From contig CAMWJC010000007.1 of assembly GCA_947174495.1 (NCBI GenBank), forward strand, positions 1 through 64,000: a stretch of DNA of 64,000 nt, in the 5' to 3' direction. Each line of letters starts with the position of its first letter. Position 1 is the stretch's first letter. Positions 35,719-45,505 of this stretch are shown here, one piece after another. Source of the DNA: an uncultured Lachnospiraceae bacterium (GTDB lineage Bacteria > Bacillota > Clostridia > Lachnospirales > Lachnospiraceae). The position numbers and the translations under genes were made by a program. The notes under the pieces were generated by a model that made no database searches, was not told the origin of the DNA, and was given only the letters and a program-made list of their open reading frames with translations.

Positions 35719-38071
35719 ACTCCTCCACAAGCATTTTCACAGGTTCAATCTTTTTAATCTTCCGGCAGCAGACCAGCGTCACGAAAGCTGATGTAATGCA
35801 AATCATTAACACTGTTATCAGCATCCAGAAAAGATTCGTCTGGAAACTGCACTTTTTTATTCCACAGAAAGATAAGCAGCTCACCGCAATCTTCTCTCCC
35901 GCAGCTCTGCATAAGATACAGCCAAGCAGCGATCCTGCCGCCATAACCGGAAGGTTGGAATACAAGGTCTGCCGGCAAAGCTGCCATGTGGTAAATCCCA
36001 GCGCCTTGGAGATTCCGTAATTTTTCCGTTCTCTGACAATCTTAGTCTTCACCAGAAGGAACACGATCAAGATTACAGTCAAAACTGTCACCGTCACCAA
36101 AATAACACATATCAGCCCAATCACATAGGCTACCGACGCCAGCGAATTCATTGACGCTTTTTCCGTATCAGTGACTTCACGATCCGGGTAAGCCTTTGAG
36201 AGAATCTCCAAAAGTTCCTGCCCGCTATAACCTTCTTTGCCATAGACATAAATCATTTTCGTCACGCAGCTTCCATTCAGGCGCTGTGCCCCTTCATAAC
36301 ACATCAAAGCCTTACGGCCCATATTATTGATTTTCTGATCGATTCCCGTAAGAATATAATCCTTTTTTCCTTCCGTACCCTCTACATAAATGGTATCTCC
36401 CACCTGTGCCCCTATACTGTCACAGATGGTCGCGGTAAGTACAATTTCGTTGTCATACTCCGGCAGTCTTCCTTCCAACAGCATTTCATTGTCATTCTTT
36501 TCCGGTTCCTTCCAGAAATCACAAGTCACATCCGTCGATTGGTCTTCCCGGTAAACCACAATATTGGCTGAGCTGCCATAAGTCACTTTCTCTACTTGTG
36601 GGTAATCCTCAATTTCTTTTCCTAATTCATCCAGCCCCTCTCCCACATATCCGGCCTGCCCAAACTCAATTCCTGTAAGTTTCAGGAGCATCTCTGTTTC
36701 CTGCACAAAGTTCTGGTACATATAAAATCCTACACAGTTTGCAAAACCCAAAAGCGTCACCACGAAAACAATTCCCAGATTTCTCAGTTTTGTGCTGAAG
36801 ATGCTTTTCATTCCAAGCACAAAAAGAAGCGGCTGACGGCCTTTATTTAATGGGAAATAATTCCTCCTGAAATTATGTGCCATGATTCCTCCCCGAAGAG
36901 CATCCAGGATGGGTGTCCTGCCATATCTTCTGGCACTTACCCCTGTAATTGCCAATGTAAGAAAAATACAGCAGACAACGGCGATCAGCGTGCTGAAAAA
37001 GTCAAAGCTAACAGTCCACGAAAGCCCCATAACCGATGCAAGGAGCTGCCCCATGGCAGGTCCTGTAAATGCCCCCAGAAGAATTCCGCATAAGCTTCCT
37101 GCTACAGAAACGATCCCCATTTCCATCACAAAGCTTTGGGTAATCTGATGTGCAGTATATCCGGAGGCTTGCAGCATCCCGATATTTTTTAGATTCATAT
37201 CACAAAAATTCCCAATGGAAAACCGTATTACCACCATTGCAATCACAAGTAAAAGCACTGCAAAGACCATTGCAATTCCCATGCCGATCATGCTCATCAT
37301 CGTATCACCGCCGCGCATAGCTTCCCATGCAAAGGAAAAATTAAATGCATCATCAACATGGGGCAGTGCGTTATTTAAGTCAGAAGAGATTTCCCTGGTA
37401 AAAGCCAAGCTGCTCTCTCCCTCCTTCAGCCTTATTTTGTACTCCATATAAGGAACAAGATCCGGTTCCTTTTCAGTCAGGTACTCTAACATTTCATCAG
37501 ATAAATAACACTTGTAAACGGCGAGATTTAAAGGATTGGCAAAAAGCGGATCCTCCACAAAGCCCGCAATCTCAAACGCATATTCTTTCCCGCTGCCAAA
37601 AGAAAGCCTGATCATATCCTGTTCTTTGCAGCCGAAAGATGATTTAAAATAGTAAGGCAGCAGTATCTCATTTTTAGAAAGTTCTTTTTCGAACTTCGGA
37701 TAAATACTGCATACACTGCGCTTCTCACTTACAGACGCCAAAAGAAAATAAAAACTGTTTTCCGCCTTTTCCTCCAAGCCATATTTGCTGTTTGTCGTAA
37801 AGTAAGCGGGTGTTTTTTCAAATCTTTCCACCTGCTCATAATTTTCAAAAAAATCTTCTATCCCCACCACATTGCTTTCCAAATTAAGCATATACCAGTC
37901 TGCGGTCTGACATATCTCATACTGTTGATCCACTACCTTTCCCATATTCATAAAAGCATGAAGACTTACATATAAAAGAAGCGCTGCGATGGCAATCAGG
38001 GTTGATAGTACCATGGCATCACCCTTCTTTTTCTTCAAATTGTTCTTTGCAATAAAAAAGCTCCGATACAT
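35717..38071 (-). CDS. FtsX/MacB-type ABC transporter permease
   Basis: A 784-residue permease with an N-terminal helix, a large extracellular domain (about 45-255), a block of three FtsX helices, then a second extracellular domain (about 455-620) and three more helices. It ends in the cytoplasmic KKIEPVKMLVEE. This is the duplicated FtsX plan of peptide/lipoprotein exporters. It starts 1 base after the partner ATPase. The linked two-component system suggests an envelope-stress or antimicrobial-peptide response, which is inference. Confidence 0.88.
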   Translation of the reverse strand: MYRSFFIAKNNLKKKKGDAMVLSTLIAIAALLLYVSLHAFMNMGKVVDQQYEICQTADWYMLNLESNVVGIEDFFENYEQVERFEKTPAYFTTNSKYGLEEKAENSFYFLLASVSEKRSVCSIYPKFEKELSKNEILLPYYFKSSFGCKEQDMIRLSFGSGKEYAFEIAGFVEDPLFANPLNLAVYKCYLSDEMLEYLTEKEPDLVPYMEYKIRLKEGESSLAFTREISSDLNNALPHVDDAFNFSFAWEAMRGGDTMMSMIGMGIAMVFAVLLLVIAMVVIRFSIGNFCDMNLKNIGMLQASGYTAHQITQSFVMEMGIVSVAGSLCGILLGAFTGPAMGQLLASVMGLSWTVSFDFFSTLIAVVCCIFLTLAITGVSARRYGRTPILDALRGGIMAHNFRRNYFPLNKGRQPLLFVLGMKSIFSTKLRNLGIVFVVTLLGFANCVGFYMYQNFVQETEMLLKLTGIEFGQAGYVGEGLDELGKEIEDYPQVEKVTYGSSANIVVYREDQSTDVTCDFWKEPEKNDNEMLLEGRLPEYDNEIVLTATICDSIGAQVGDTIYVEGTEGKKDYILTGIDQKINNMGRKALMCYEGAQRLNGSCVTKMIYVYGKEGYSGQELLEILSKAYPDREVTDTEKASMNSLASVAYVIGLICVILVTVTVLTVILIVFLLVKTKIVRERKNYGISKALGFTTWQLCRQTLYSNLPVMAAGSLLGCILCRAAGEKIAVSCLSFCGIKKCSFQTNLFWMLITVLMICITSAFVTLVCCRKIKKIEPVKMLVEE

Positions 38072-38072
38072 G

Positions 38073-38828
38073 CTACCACCCCATTTCCTTCAAAAACAGG
38101 CGTAGTTTCTCGTGCCTTGCCGCATCTCCGGTTACATATTTCCCCAATTCCAGTTCTCCCGTAATGACCCCATCTTGTAAATAGCTGATCCTGTCAGCCC
38201 TTCTTGCCGAACGGATATCATGAGTCACCATAACGATAGCCTGTCCCTTTTCATTCAGAGATGACAACACATTCAGAACATTTTCCGTATTAGCGGAGTT
38301 TAATGCCCCGGTAGGTTCATCCGCAAACAAAATTTCCGGATCGTTGATCAATCCTCTCACAATTGCCACCCTCTGCGCCTCTCCTCCAGATAGCTGGGAA
38401 GGGAACTTATGAAAAGATTGTTCATTAAGCCCTACCTCTTCAAGCAGCCTTTCCGCCTTTCTGGCAATAGTCTTTCTATCTCTGCTTTTTAGCAGACCGC
38501 TGACCATGATATTGTCCAAAACGCTCATGGTGTCATTTAAATAATTCTGCTGAAACACAAATCCGCAGTTCTCCCTGCGGAACACCGCGAGTTGGTCATT
38601 GCTGTAATCCGTAATTTCTTCGTCCTTATAACGGACACTTCCAAGCGTGGGTTTGTCCATTCCTGATAAGGCATAGAGCAACGTGGATTTTCCTGATCCG
38701 GAATTTCCCATAATTACCACAAACTCTCCCCGCCTGATCTCCAGATTCAAATTCTTAAGTACATGCTGCTGCATACTTTCATTTGAAAAAGTCTTACATA
38801 GATCTTTAGCCTTTAATATAACTTCCAT
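38073..38828 (-). CDS. ABC transporter ATPase, LolD/MacB type
   Basis: A 251-residue ATPase. Walker A GNSGSGKSTLL, signature LSGGEAQRVAIVRG and Walker B ILFADEPTGALN are intact; DEPTGALN is typical of the MacB/LolD branch. It partners the FtsX permease immediately downstream. A good GGAGG precedes the ATG. A direct repeat upstream (38903-38920) suggests control by the neighbouring response regulator. Confidence 0.92.
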   Translation of the reverse strand: MEVILKAKDLCKTFSNESMQQHVLKNLNLEIRRGEFVVIMGNSGSGKSTLLYALSGMDKPTLGSVRYKDEEITDYSNDQLAVFRRENCGFVFQQNYLNDTMSVLDNIMVSGLLKSRDRKTIARKAERLLEEVGLNEQSFHKFPSQLSGGEAQRVAIVRGLINDPEILFADEPTGALNSANTENVLNVLSSLNEKGQAIVMVTHDIRSARRADRISYLQDGVITGELELGKYVTGDAARHEKLRLFLKEMGW

Positions 38829-38902
38829 TTTGACCTCCCATGATTCTTTTCCTTTATCATAAAGACTGTAAGGCTAAAAATCTTTTCTCAAACCTTTCAT
38901 AT

Positions 38903-38920
38903 TTCTTAACTGATTCTTAA
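38903..38920 (-). promoter_or_regulatory. Putative response-regulator binding site
   Basis: On the minus strand TTAAGAATCAGTTAAGAA is a direct repeat of TTAAGAA with 11-bp spacing, the geometry used by OmpR-family dimers. It lies between the kinase stop codon and the ABC ATPase gene, about 75 bases before its start. Confidence 0.5.
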
Positions 38921-38922
38921 AT

Positions 38923-40176
38923 CTATACCTTGCGCAGAAAAAGCGTAACCACAAATCCATGGTCATTATAGCACTCTATCCCGCCCTTCATCTGCTCCAT
39001 AAAGTGTCTTGCAAGATAAAGTCCAAGCCCCGCGCCGGATGTTCCTTTTGTATTGCTTCCCCGGTAAAACTTTTCCGTCACCATCGAAAGCTCCTCTTCC
39101 GCCACTCCCTCGCCCGCATCTCTTACTCGGATTGTGATTCCTTCCCCGATATCCTGATAGCGGACATGTACCGATGTTCCTGTATACTTACAGGCATTGG
39201 AGATGAGATTATCCACCACCTGCTCCAAACGGAGCCTATCCATGATCAAAAGACAAGATGGTATCTCATTTTCCTGTATAATCTCCATACCGTGATAAAT
39301 GTCTCCATAGCCTTTCATATTTTCAAACATCTGCGGAATCAGCAGGCTGCTTTCCTCACAGGGTTCTGTCTTAAGCATTTCCAATTCTTCCAATGTTGCA
39401 TGAAAAAGATTGTTTACCAGCTTTTCTATGGTCTCTGCCTTCGCCGCAATGATCTGTATTTTTCTTGTGGTATCCTCAGAAGTTTCTGTCACCTCTAAAA
39501 CCTCACATGCCGCTTTGATCGCTGCCACCGGTGTCTTAATATCATGGGAAAGCTCCGCCACCAGTTCCTTTTTACTCCGGTTTGCCTGAAGCTCCTTTTC
39601 CCTTGCCTTTTTTAATTCTTCCCTCATCAGATCAAAGCTTTCCGTAAAAGCTCCGAAAAAATTATAACGCTGCATGGGAAGGGGCAGATCCAGATTTCCT
39701 TTGGCAATCTCTGCCGAAAATGCTTCCAGTTTTTGAAAAGGGCGGATATACGCACAATATAAGAAAAGCAATAAAAGGTCCCCTGCTATCAAAATGAACA
39801 GAGACAACAAGGCTGCTTTTCCTAAAGTCTGCTTTTTCCACTTCAGATACATCCTGTTTTCCCGGTTCCATATGATTTTTCCCACAATCTGCCCTTCGTT
39901 CTCATAATCAAGGATTACTTTCCCTTCTGTGATGGCATCATTTACTCTGCCCCTCCAATCAGTATCCGTAAAAAAAAGGAGGCTGCAGTCAAAATGCGCC
40001 TCCACATCCTCTCTTTCCATACCGGATTTGATTGCTTCATCAATCTGTTTTAATTCTTTGTTATAATAAACCATATCAACTACCGGCTCTTCTCCTGTGT
40101 TTATCTGTCGGATAAAAAGAAAAATTACAAGCAGCATCAGCAGGGTAAATCCCGCTGTCAGATATTTGATCTTCAT
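38923..40176 (-). CDS. Sensor histidine kinase
   Basis: A 417-residue membrane kinase. TM1 (about 7-23), an extracytoplasmic loop (about 24-115), TM2 (about 119-143), HAMP-like linker, then HisKA with phosphoacceptor His211 in ELSHDIKTP. The HATPase part has NLISNACKYT, RDAGEGV and GTSGAGLGLYLA. The sizeable sensor loop separates it from the short Bce-type intramembrane kinases. It begins directly after the response regulator stop. Confidence 0.93.
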   Translation of the reverse strand: MKIKYLTAGFTLLMLLVIFLFIRQINTGEEPVVDMVYYNKELKQIDEAIKSGMEREDVEAHFDCSLLFFTDTDWRGRVNDAITEGKVILDYENEGQIVGKIIWNRENRMYLKWKKQTLGKAALLSLFILIAGDLLLLFLYCAYIRPFQKLEAFSAEIAKGNLDLPLPMQRYNFFGAFTESFDLMREELKKAREKELQANRSKKELVAELSHDIKTPVAAIKAACEVLEVTETSEDTTRKIQIIAAKAETIEKLVNNLFHATLEELEMLKTEPCEESSLLIPQMFENMKGYGDIYHGMEIIQENEIPSCLLIMDRLRLEQVVDNLISNACKYTGTSVHVRYQDIGEGITIRVRDAGEGVAEEELSMVTEKFYRGSNTKGTSGAGLGLYLARHFMEQMKGGIECYNDHGFVVTLFLRKV

Positions 40177-40911
40177 CTAGACCTCCAACATATAACCGGT
40201 TCCCCAAACAGTCTTAATAAGCTTTGGTTCGCCCGGATCATCTTCCAATTTTTCCCGGAGTCTCCGGATATGCACATTCAGCGTCCCGTCACCATAAAAG
40301 TGATCTCCCCAAACCTCTTCAAAAAGCTGCTCCTTGGTCACGATCTTATTTCGGTTATCGTACAGGCACTTTAGAAGCTGGAACTCTTTTGCTTTAAGCT
40401 CCCTCTTTTGTCCATGAATAACCACACTCATAGTTGCCTCTTCCAGATACAGCCCTTTATTACCTGCCTCTTTTAAATTTTCCGGACACCTTGAACCGGA
40501 ACTATCCATTTCCTCATTTGATTCTTCATTCCCTGCCTGCTGATACCAGGAAATTCTCTTTAGGATCACCTTTACTTTTGCCAAAAGAATACTTAATGTA
40601 TAAGGCTTTTTGATGTAATCATCTCCGCCAATCTGAAGCGCTGCAAGCACATCCTCGTCACTTTGCCTGGCGCTGATAAACAGGATTGGTATCTTTGAAG
40701 CTTCCCTGATTCTTTTACAGAGTACAAAGCCGCTCTCGCCCTCAAGATTAATGTCAAGAAGAAGCAGATCTGTCTGATTTTCCAAAAGAAATTCTTCCGC
40801 ATCCGGAATGCTTCCTACCCATGCACAGGATACATCAAAAAGCTGGAAGTACTCGCAGGTCATTTTCGCCAGTTCTTCTTCGTCATCTACAATCAAGCAA
40901 TTATAATGCAT
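40177..40911 (-). CDS. OmpR-family response regulator
   Basis: 244 residues: receiver domain with Asp53 in LLLLDINLEG and Lys in YIKKPYT, an unusually polar linker rich in Glu, Ser and Asn (about 128-155), and a winged-helix DNA-binding domain ending in IKTVWGTGYMLEV. It activates or represses genes after phosphorylation by the adjacent kinase, most likely the ABC transporter that follows. It is 19 bases downstream of the lactonase-like gene. Confidence 0.94.
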   Translation of the reverse strand: MHYNCLIVDDEEELAKMTCEYFQLFDVSCAWVGSIPDAEEFLLENQTDLLLLDINLEGESGFVLCKRIREASKIPILFISARQSDEDVLAALQIGGDDYIKKPYTLSILLAKVKVILKRISWYQQAGNEESNEEMDSSGSRCPENLKEAGNKGLYLEEATMSVVIHGQKRELKAKEFQLLKCLYDNRNKIVTKEQLFEEVWGDHFYGDGTLNVHIRRLREKLEDDPGEPKLIKTVWGTGYMLEV

Positions 40912-40930
40912 AGCTTTTCCCTGTAACTCC

Positions 40931-41992
40931 TTATTTCAGACGATAAAAAATGATACAGTTGGGCTGATCCACCCGAAGTTCCTTACCATTCATAACCATT
41001 GTTCCCTTCTCCATATTAACACTAAAGAAGGTCATGGTATCTGATTCATGATTTAGGGAAACCAGATGCTTATTATCCGGGAATAATGTCACATCCTTAG
41101 GATAATCTCCGCTCACCGGCAGGCAAAAACATTTATTTAGCATACCACTCTCCTGATCGATGGAATAGACAACTGCACTGTTATCACCGGCATTAGAACT
41201 ACAGATATATTGAAAATCCTCTGAAAAATTCAGCGCACATGCAGCGGACCCAGATGCATGATAGGTATTTAATGTGGGAACATTTTGTATCTTTTCAAAA
41301 ACAGGAATTCCATGACTGTCCTGGTCATAGGTATACACATCAATATAATTTTTTAGTTCATGAACAATATACAGATACTTTCCGTCTTTGGAAAATTTCA
41401 AATGATGGGGGCCAGATTCCTGTTCGCTTCTGATAATATCTACCTGGCGTAATTTCCCTGTAGCATGGTTCAACTCATATACAACCACGTGATCCATCCC
41501 CGGATCAGCTGCACACAAAAATTTATTATCTCTGGTCATCTTCACACAACTGATGTGAGGACGAAAGTTTCTCTCCGCAATACTTCCAAGCCCCTTATGA
41601 AAAATCTCTTCTGTGATCTCTCCGATGGAGCCATCCTCATTTACCTGCAATACTGTCAGCTTGGCATCATGATATCCTGCCACAAACAAAAAATGATCCT
41701 CATAATCCGTAGAAAGATGACGTCCCCTCATTCCATTAATATGGGCATGATTTAAAACTTCAAGGCTTCCGTCTTTCAGAATCTTGTAAGATTCCACACC
41801 AAAATCAGTGATCGAATATAAATATTTCTGATTATGGGATATGGTCACATAAGAAGAATTGGTTATTTGCACCTGATCCTTCTCTGAAAATCTTCCGTTT
41901 TCCATATCCACATCATAAATTCGGATTCCATGACCGCTCTTATTTCCATATGTGTACGTGGATACATATGCAACATATTTTTCTTTTCCCAT
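40931..41992 (-). CDS. Lactonase-family seven-bladed beta-propeller protein (6-phosphogluconolactonase-like)
   Basis: A 353-residue cytoplasmic protein of repeated beta-propeller blades (SGPHHLKFSKDGKYLYIVHEL, seen in parts as SGPHHLKFSKDG and YLYIVHEL, and SGDYPKDVTLFPDNK). It matches the YbhE/Pgl lactonase family. The best-known member hydrolyses 6-phosphogluconolactone, but no pentose-phosphate gene is nearby, so the substrate is unproven. AAGGAAGG precedes the ATG. Confidence 0.82.
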   Translation of the reverse strand: MGKEKYVAYVSTYTYGNKSGHGIRIYDVDMENGRFSEKDQVQITNSSYVTISHNQKYLYSITDFGVESYKILKDGSLEVLNHAHINGMRGRHLSTDYEDHFLFVAGYHDAKLTVLQVNEDGSIGEITEEIFHKGLGSIAERNFRPHISCVKMTRDNKFLCAADPGMDHVVVYELNHATGKLRQVDIIRSEQESGPHHLKFSKDGKYLYIVHELKNYIDVYTYDQDSHGIPVFEKIQNVPTLNTYHASGSAACALNFSEDFQYICSSNAGDNSAVVYSIDQESGMLNKCFCLPVSGDYPKDVTLFPDNKHLVSLNHESDTMTFFSVNMEKGTMVMNGKELRVDQPNCIIFYRLK

Positions 41993-42138
41993 AATAAGCC
42001 TTCCTTTCCTTTGGGCTTTATCCCTGCTTCTTCCTGCTGCAGGATCTTTGACTTGTCTGTGCCCTTATAGAAATTATACCACCCTTTCTTATAAAATGGA
42101 ACGCTAAAAAACATTCTCAACTTTTTAAGTAAAAGATA

Positions 42139-42193
42139 TTGACAAAGCACATATGTTTTGTATAATGAATATCAGCGTTTAGTTTTACTAAAC
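42139..42193 (+). promoter_or_regulatory. Promoter and palindromic operator of the pot operon
   Basis: TTGACA, a 16-base spacer and TATAAT form a near-perfect promoter. Starting about 11 bases after the -10 box, GTTTAGTTTTACTAAAC is a 7-bp inverted repeat with a 3-base centre, overlapping the expected transcription start. That position suits repression, plausibly by the XRE-cupin regulator encoded just downstream. Confidence 0.75.
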
Positions 42194-42250
42194 TAAAAGT
42201 TTATAATAGTTTCGATTTATATTATACAGGAAATTAAAGAGGAATGCTTT

Positions 42251-42802
42251 ATGACTAACAGTATCCATATCGGAAGTAAAATAAAGGATCTTCGTACACA
42301 GAAAGGGCTTACGCAAGAAGAACTGGCCGACCGGTGCGAGCTTTCAAAAGGCTTTATTTCACAGCTTGAACGTGATCTGACATCTCCTTCCATAGCCACC
42401 TTAGTAGATATTCTCCAATGTCTTGGTACGGATCTTAAGGAGTTTTTTCAGGACTTTGAGGATACGCAGATCGCATTCCGGGAAAATGATTATTTTGAGA
42501 AAATAGATGAAGAGCTTCAAAACAAAATTGAATGGATCATTCCCAATGCTCAAAAAAATATGATGGAACCAATCCGTATTACCCTTGCCCCGGGAGGCTC
42601 TACTTACCCTGATAATCCTCATGAGGGCGAGGAGTTTGGATATGTACTCTCAGGGAGCGTTACATTAATCCTAGGGAAAAAATCCATCCGGGTGAAAAAG
42701 GGAGAATCCTTTTACTTCACTGCAAAAGCAACTCACTATTTAAAAGCAGACAGCAAAACCGGTGCCGTAGTGATCTGGGTAAGCAGTCCGCCGAGTTTTT
42801 AA
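42251..42802 (+). CDS. XRE-cupin transcriptional regulator of polyamine uptake
   Basis: 183 residues: an N-terminal helix-turn-helix (LTQEELADRCELSKGFISQLE in two parts, LTQEELADRC and LSKGFISQLER, about 18-40) and a C-terminal cupin (about 105-180, with PHEGEEFGYVLSG). This two-domain plan is that of PuuR-type regulators, which sense polyamines or related small molecules. It is first in the pot operon, 22 bases before potA. AGAGGAATG precedes the ATG. Confidence 0.88.
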   Translation: MTNSIHIGSKIKDLRTQKGLTQEELADRCELSKGFISQLERDLTSPSIATLVDILQCLGTDLKEFFQDFEDTQIAFRENDYFEKIDEELQNKIEWIIPNAQKNMMEPIRITLAPGGSTYPDNPHEGEEFGYVLSGSVTLILGKKSIRVKKGESFYFTAKATHYLKADSKTGAVVIWVSSPPSF

Positions 42803-42824
42803 TATACTTTAAGGAGACCACAGT

Positions 42825-43898
42825 ATGAAAAAAGTTTTGATCGACCTGAAAAATATCAGCAAATCCTTCGATGGTCAGATGGTTTTGGATGACTTGAATC
42901 TTTATATCCGCGAGAATGAATTTTTAACACTTTTGGGTCCCAGCGGCTGTGGAAAAACCACCACTCTGCGTATTCTGGGCGGTTTTGAGTCCCCTGATAA
43001 AGGAAGTGTGATTTTTGACGGAAAGGATATCACAAAACTGCCTCCCAACAAGCGTCAGTTAAATACTGTTTTCCAGCGCTACGCTCTTTTTACCCATATG
43101 ACCATTGCCGAAAACATTGCATTTGGTCTGAAAATCAAAAAAAAGAGCAAGGCTTACATTGATGACAAAATTAAATATGCCCTGAAACTGGTGAATCTGG
43201 ATGGCTTTGAAAACCGTATGCCGGATTCCTTAAGCGGCGGTCAGCAGCAGCGTATCGCTATTGCCAGGGCCATCGTCAACGAACCGGAAGTGCTGCTTCT
43301 CGACGAGCCCCTGGGCGCTCTTGATTTAAAGCTCCGACAGGATATGCAGTATGAGTTGATCCGCCTAAAAAATGAACTGGGAATTACCTTTATTTACGTT
43401 ACCCACGATCAGGAAGAAGCTCTTACCATGTCCGACACCATCGTGGTTATGAATCAGGGCTATATTCAACAGATCGGTTCTCCCGAAAAAATCTACAACG
43501 AACCGGAAAATGCTTTTGTTGCCGATTTTATCGGGGACAGTAATATCATAAATGCCACTATGATCGAAGATAAACTGGTAGAGATTTTCGGCACCCGTTT
43601 TCCCTGCGTGGATACCGGATTCGGCAAAAACAAACCTGTAGATGTGGTAATCCGCCCGGAAGATGTGATCCTGTCCTCTCCCGCTGCCGGCCGGCTGAAA
43701 GGCGTGGTAACGCACTTAATCTTTAAGGGTGTTCACTATGAGATGGAAGTTACCGCATGCGGCTATGAATGGCTGGTACACTCTACCGGAATGTATCCGG
43801 TAGGCACTGAAGTCGGCATTGATGTAGATCCTTTTAATATTCAGATTATGAATAAACCCGCTTCAGAGGATGAGGAGGCCGTCGGAACAAATGAATAA
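42825..43898 (+). CDS. potA: Spermidine/putrescine ABC transporter ATPase
   Basis: 357 residues: ATPase with Walker [12 protein letters not shown], signature [14 protein letters not shown] and Walker [13 protein letters not shown], then a C-terminal TOBE domain (about 270-345). It energises polyamine import through PotB/PotC. AAGGAG lies before the ATG. It overlaps potB by 8 bases. Confidence 0.95.
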   Translation: MKKVLIDLKNISKSFDGQMVLDDLNLYIRENEFLTLLGPSGCGKTTTLRILGGFESPDKGSVIFDGKDITKLPPNKRQLNTVFQRYALFTHMTIAENIAFGLKIKKKSKAYIDDKIKYALKLVNLDGFENRMPDSLSGGQQQRIAIARAIVNEPEVLLLDEPLGALDLKLRQDMQYELIRLKNELGITFIYVTHDQEEALTMSDTIVVMNQGYIQQIGSPEKIYNEPENAFVADFIGDSNIINATMIEDKLVEIFGTRFPCVDTGFGKNKPVDVVIRPEDVILSSPAAGRLKGVVTHLIFKGVHYEMEVTACGYEWLVHSTGMYPVGTEVGIDVDPFNIQIMNKPASEDEEAVGTNE

Positions 43899-44721
43899 AA
43901 CAGAATCATTGAAAAAAAAGCTGTTAGGGACACCCTATTTTATCTGGTCTGTCATTTTCATCCTTGTCCCCCTCGGCATGGTATTTTATTATGGACTGAC
44001 CGACCGGTCGGGTGTTTTTACTCTTGCAAATGTACTGGCAATTTCCACACCGGAGCATTCGAAAGCTTTATGGATTGCACTGTTTTTATCGGTAATTGCC
44101 ACTGTGATATGCCTATTGCTCGCATATCCTCTTGCCATGATCTTATCCCGCCAGAAAAATGGACGCCAGAGCTTTATCGTGCTGATCTTCATTTTACCCA
44201 TGTGGATGAATTTTCTGCTGCGTACGCTGGCATGGCAGACACTCCTGGAAAAGACCGGAGTGATCAACAGTATATTGGAGTTTCTCCATTTACCGGCGCT
44301 GAACATAATCAACACGCCTTACGCTATTATCCTGGGCATGGTTTATAATTTTTTACCTTTTATGGTTTTACCGATCTACAATGCCCTGTCCAAAATAGAC
44401 ATCAACGTGATCAATGCGGCCAGAGATTTGGGGGCCAACGGGTTGCAGGTATTTTTAAAGATCACTCTGCCTTTAAGTATCCCCGGCATCATCAGCGGCA
44501 TTACAATGGTATTTATTCCTGCACTGACTACCTTTGTCATCAGTAAGCTACTTGGAGGAAGCAAGATTTTACTGATCGGAAACGTGATTGAAGAAGAATT
44601 TACACAGGCAAGTAACTGGCATTTGGGAAGCGGACTTTCCATCGTACTGATGCTGTTCATCATCATAAATATGCTCTTAACTGCTGCTTTTGACAAAGAT
44701 GGGGAGGGTTCCTTCTTATGA
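43891..44721 (+). CDS. potB: Spermidine/putrescine ABC transporter permease PotB
   Basis: A 276-residue permease with six predicted helices and the family's EAA-like loop ([19 protein letters not shown]) before the last helices. ATG 43891 is preceded by GAGGAGG at a 12-base distance; the track's start at 43870 would consume that site. It overlaps potC by 4 bases (ATGA). Confidence 0.93.
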   Translation: MNKTESLKKKLLGTPYFIWSVIFILVPLGMVFYYGLTDRSGVFTLANVLAISTPEHSKALWIALFLSVIATVICLLLAYPLAMILSRQKNGRQSFIVLIFILPMWMNFLLRTLAWQTLLEKTGVINSILEFLHLPALNIINTPYAIILGMVYNFLPFMVLPIYNALSKIDINVINAARDLGANGLQVFLKITLPLSIPGIISGITMVFIPALTTFVISKLLGGSKILLIGNVIEEEFTQASNWHLGSGLSIVLMLFIIINMLLTAAFDKDGEGSFL

Positions 44722-45503
44722 AAAGAAATATATTGCAAAAAATATACATTGCCCTTATTTTTATCTTTCTGTATGCCCCCATCGTCACCCTGATCGTACT
44801 TTCCTTCAATGGAAGCCGGACACGGGCAAAGTGGGGAGGCTTTACCTTAAAGTGGTATAGCGCACTATTTCAGAACCGAGACATTCTACAGGCTTTGTTT
44901 AATACTTTGTTGATTGCGCTTATTGCCTCAATTGTATCCACTATCATCGGCACCATTGCCTGCATCGCCATTATGAACCTGAAAAAGAAATCCCGTGCTA
45001 TTGTTATGGGAATTACAAACATTCCCATGATCAATGCGGAAATCGTCACTGGAATTTCTTTAATGCTGCTGTTTATCAGCCTGGGACTTCGCTTTGGGCT
45101 TGGCACCATATTATTGTCTCATATTACCTTCTGTATTCCTTATGTGATATTGAGTGTCATGCCAAGAATGCAGCAGATAAATCCTTATACCTATGAGGCG
45201 GCTCTGGATCTGGGAGCCGGACCTGTATACGGATTTTTCAAAGTAGTTTTTCCGGATATCCTTCCTGGTGTGCTCTCTGGGTTTCTGATGGCATTTACCA
45301 TGTCGCTGGATGATTTTATCATCACCCACTTTACCAAAGGTGCCGGGGTAGATACTCTTTCAACCAAAATTTATACAGAAGTAAAAAAGGGAATCAAACC
45401 TGAAATGTACGCTTTATCCACGATTATTTTTCTGACCGTTCTTACGTTACTTTTTTTGGTAAATAGGGTTCCGTCAGAAAATCAGGAAAAGAAAGGAGCC
45501 TAA
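44718..45503 (+). CDS. potC: Spermidine/putrescine ABC transporter permease PotC
   Basis: A 261-residue permease with six helices, EAALDLGAGPVYGFFKVVFP as its ATPase-contact loop and SLDDFIITHF near the end, both typical of PotC. GGGAGGG lies before the ATG within potB. Its stop overlaps the potD start region. Confidence 0.94.
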   Translation: MKRNILQKIYIALIFIFLYAPIVTLIVLSFNGSRTRAKWGGFTLKWYSALFQNRDILQALFNTLLIALIASIVSTIIGTIACIAIMNLKKKSRAIVMGITNIPMINAEIVTGISLMLLFISLGLRFGLGTILLSHITFCIPYVILSVMPRMQQINPYTYEAALDLGAGPVYGFFKVVFPDILPGVLSGFLMAFTMSLDDFIITHFTKGAGVDTLSTKIYTEVKKGIKPEMYALSTIIFLTVLTLLFLVNRVPSENQEKKGA

Positions 45504-45505
45504 TG

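Noticed and set aside
35717-40911. Bce-type bacitracin resistance module
   Set aside because: The kinase has a long extracellular loop and the permease has the six-helix duplicated FtsX plan, not the ten-helix Bce plan.
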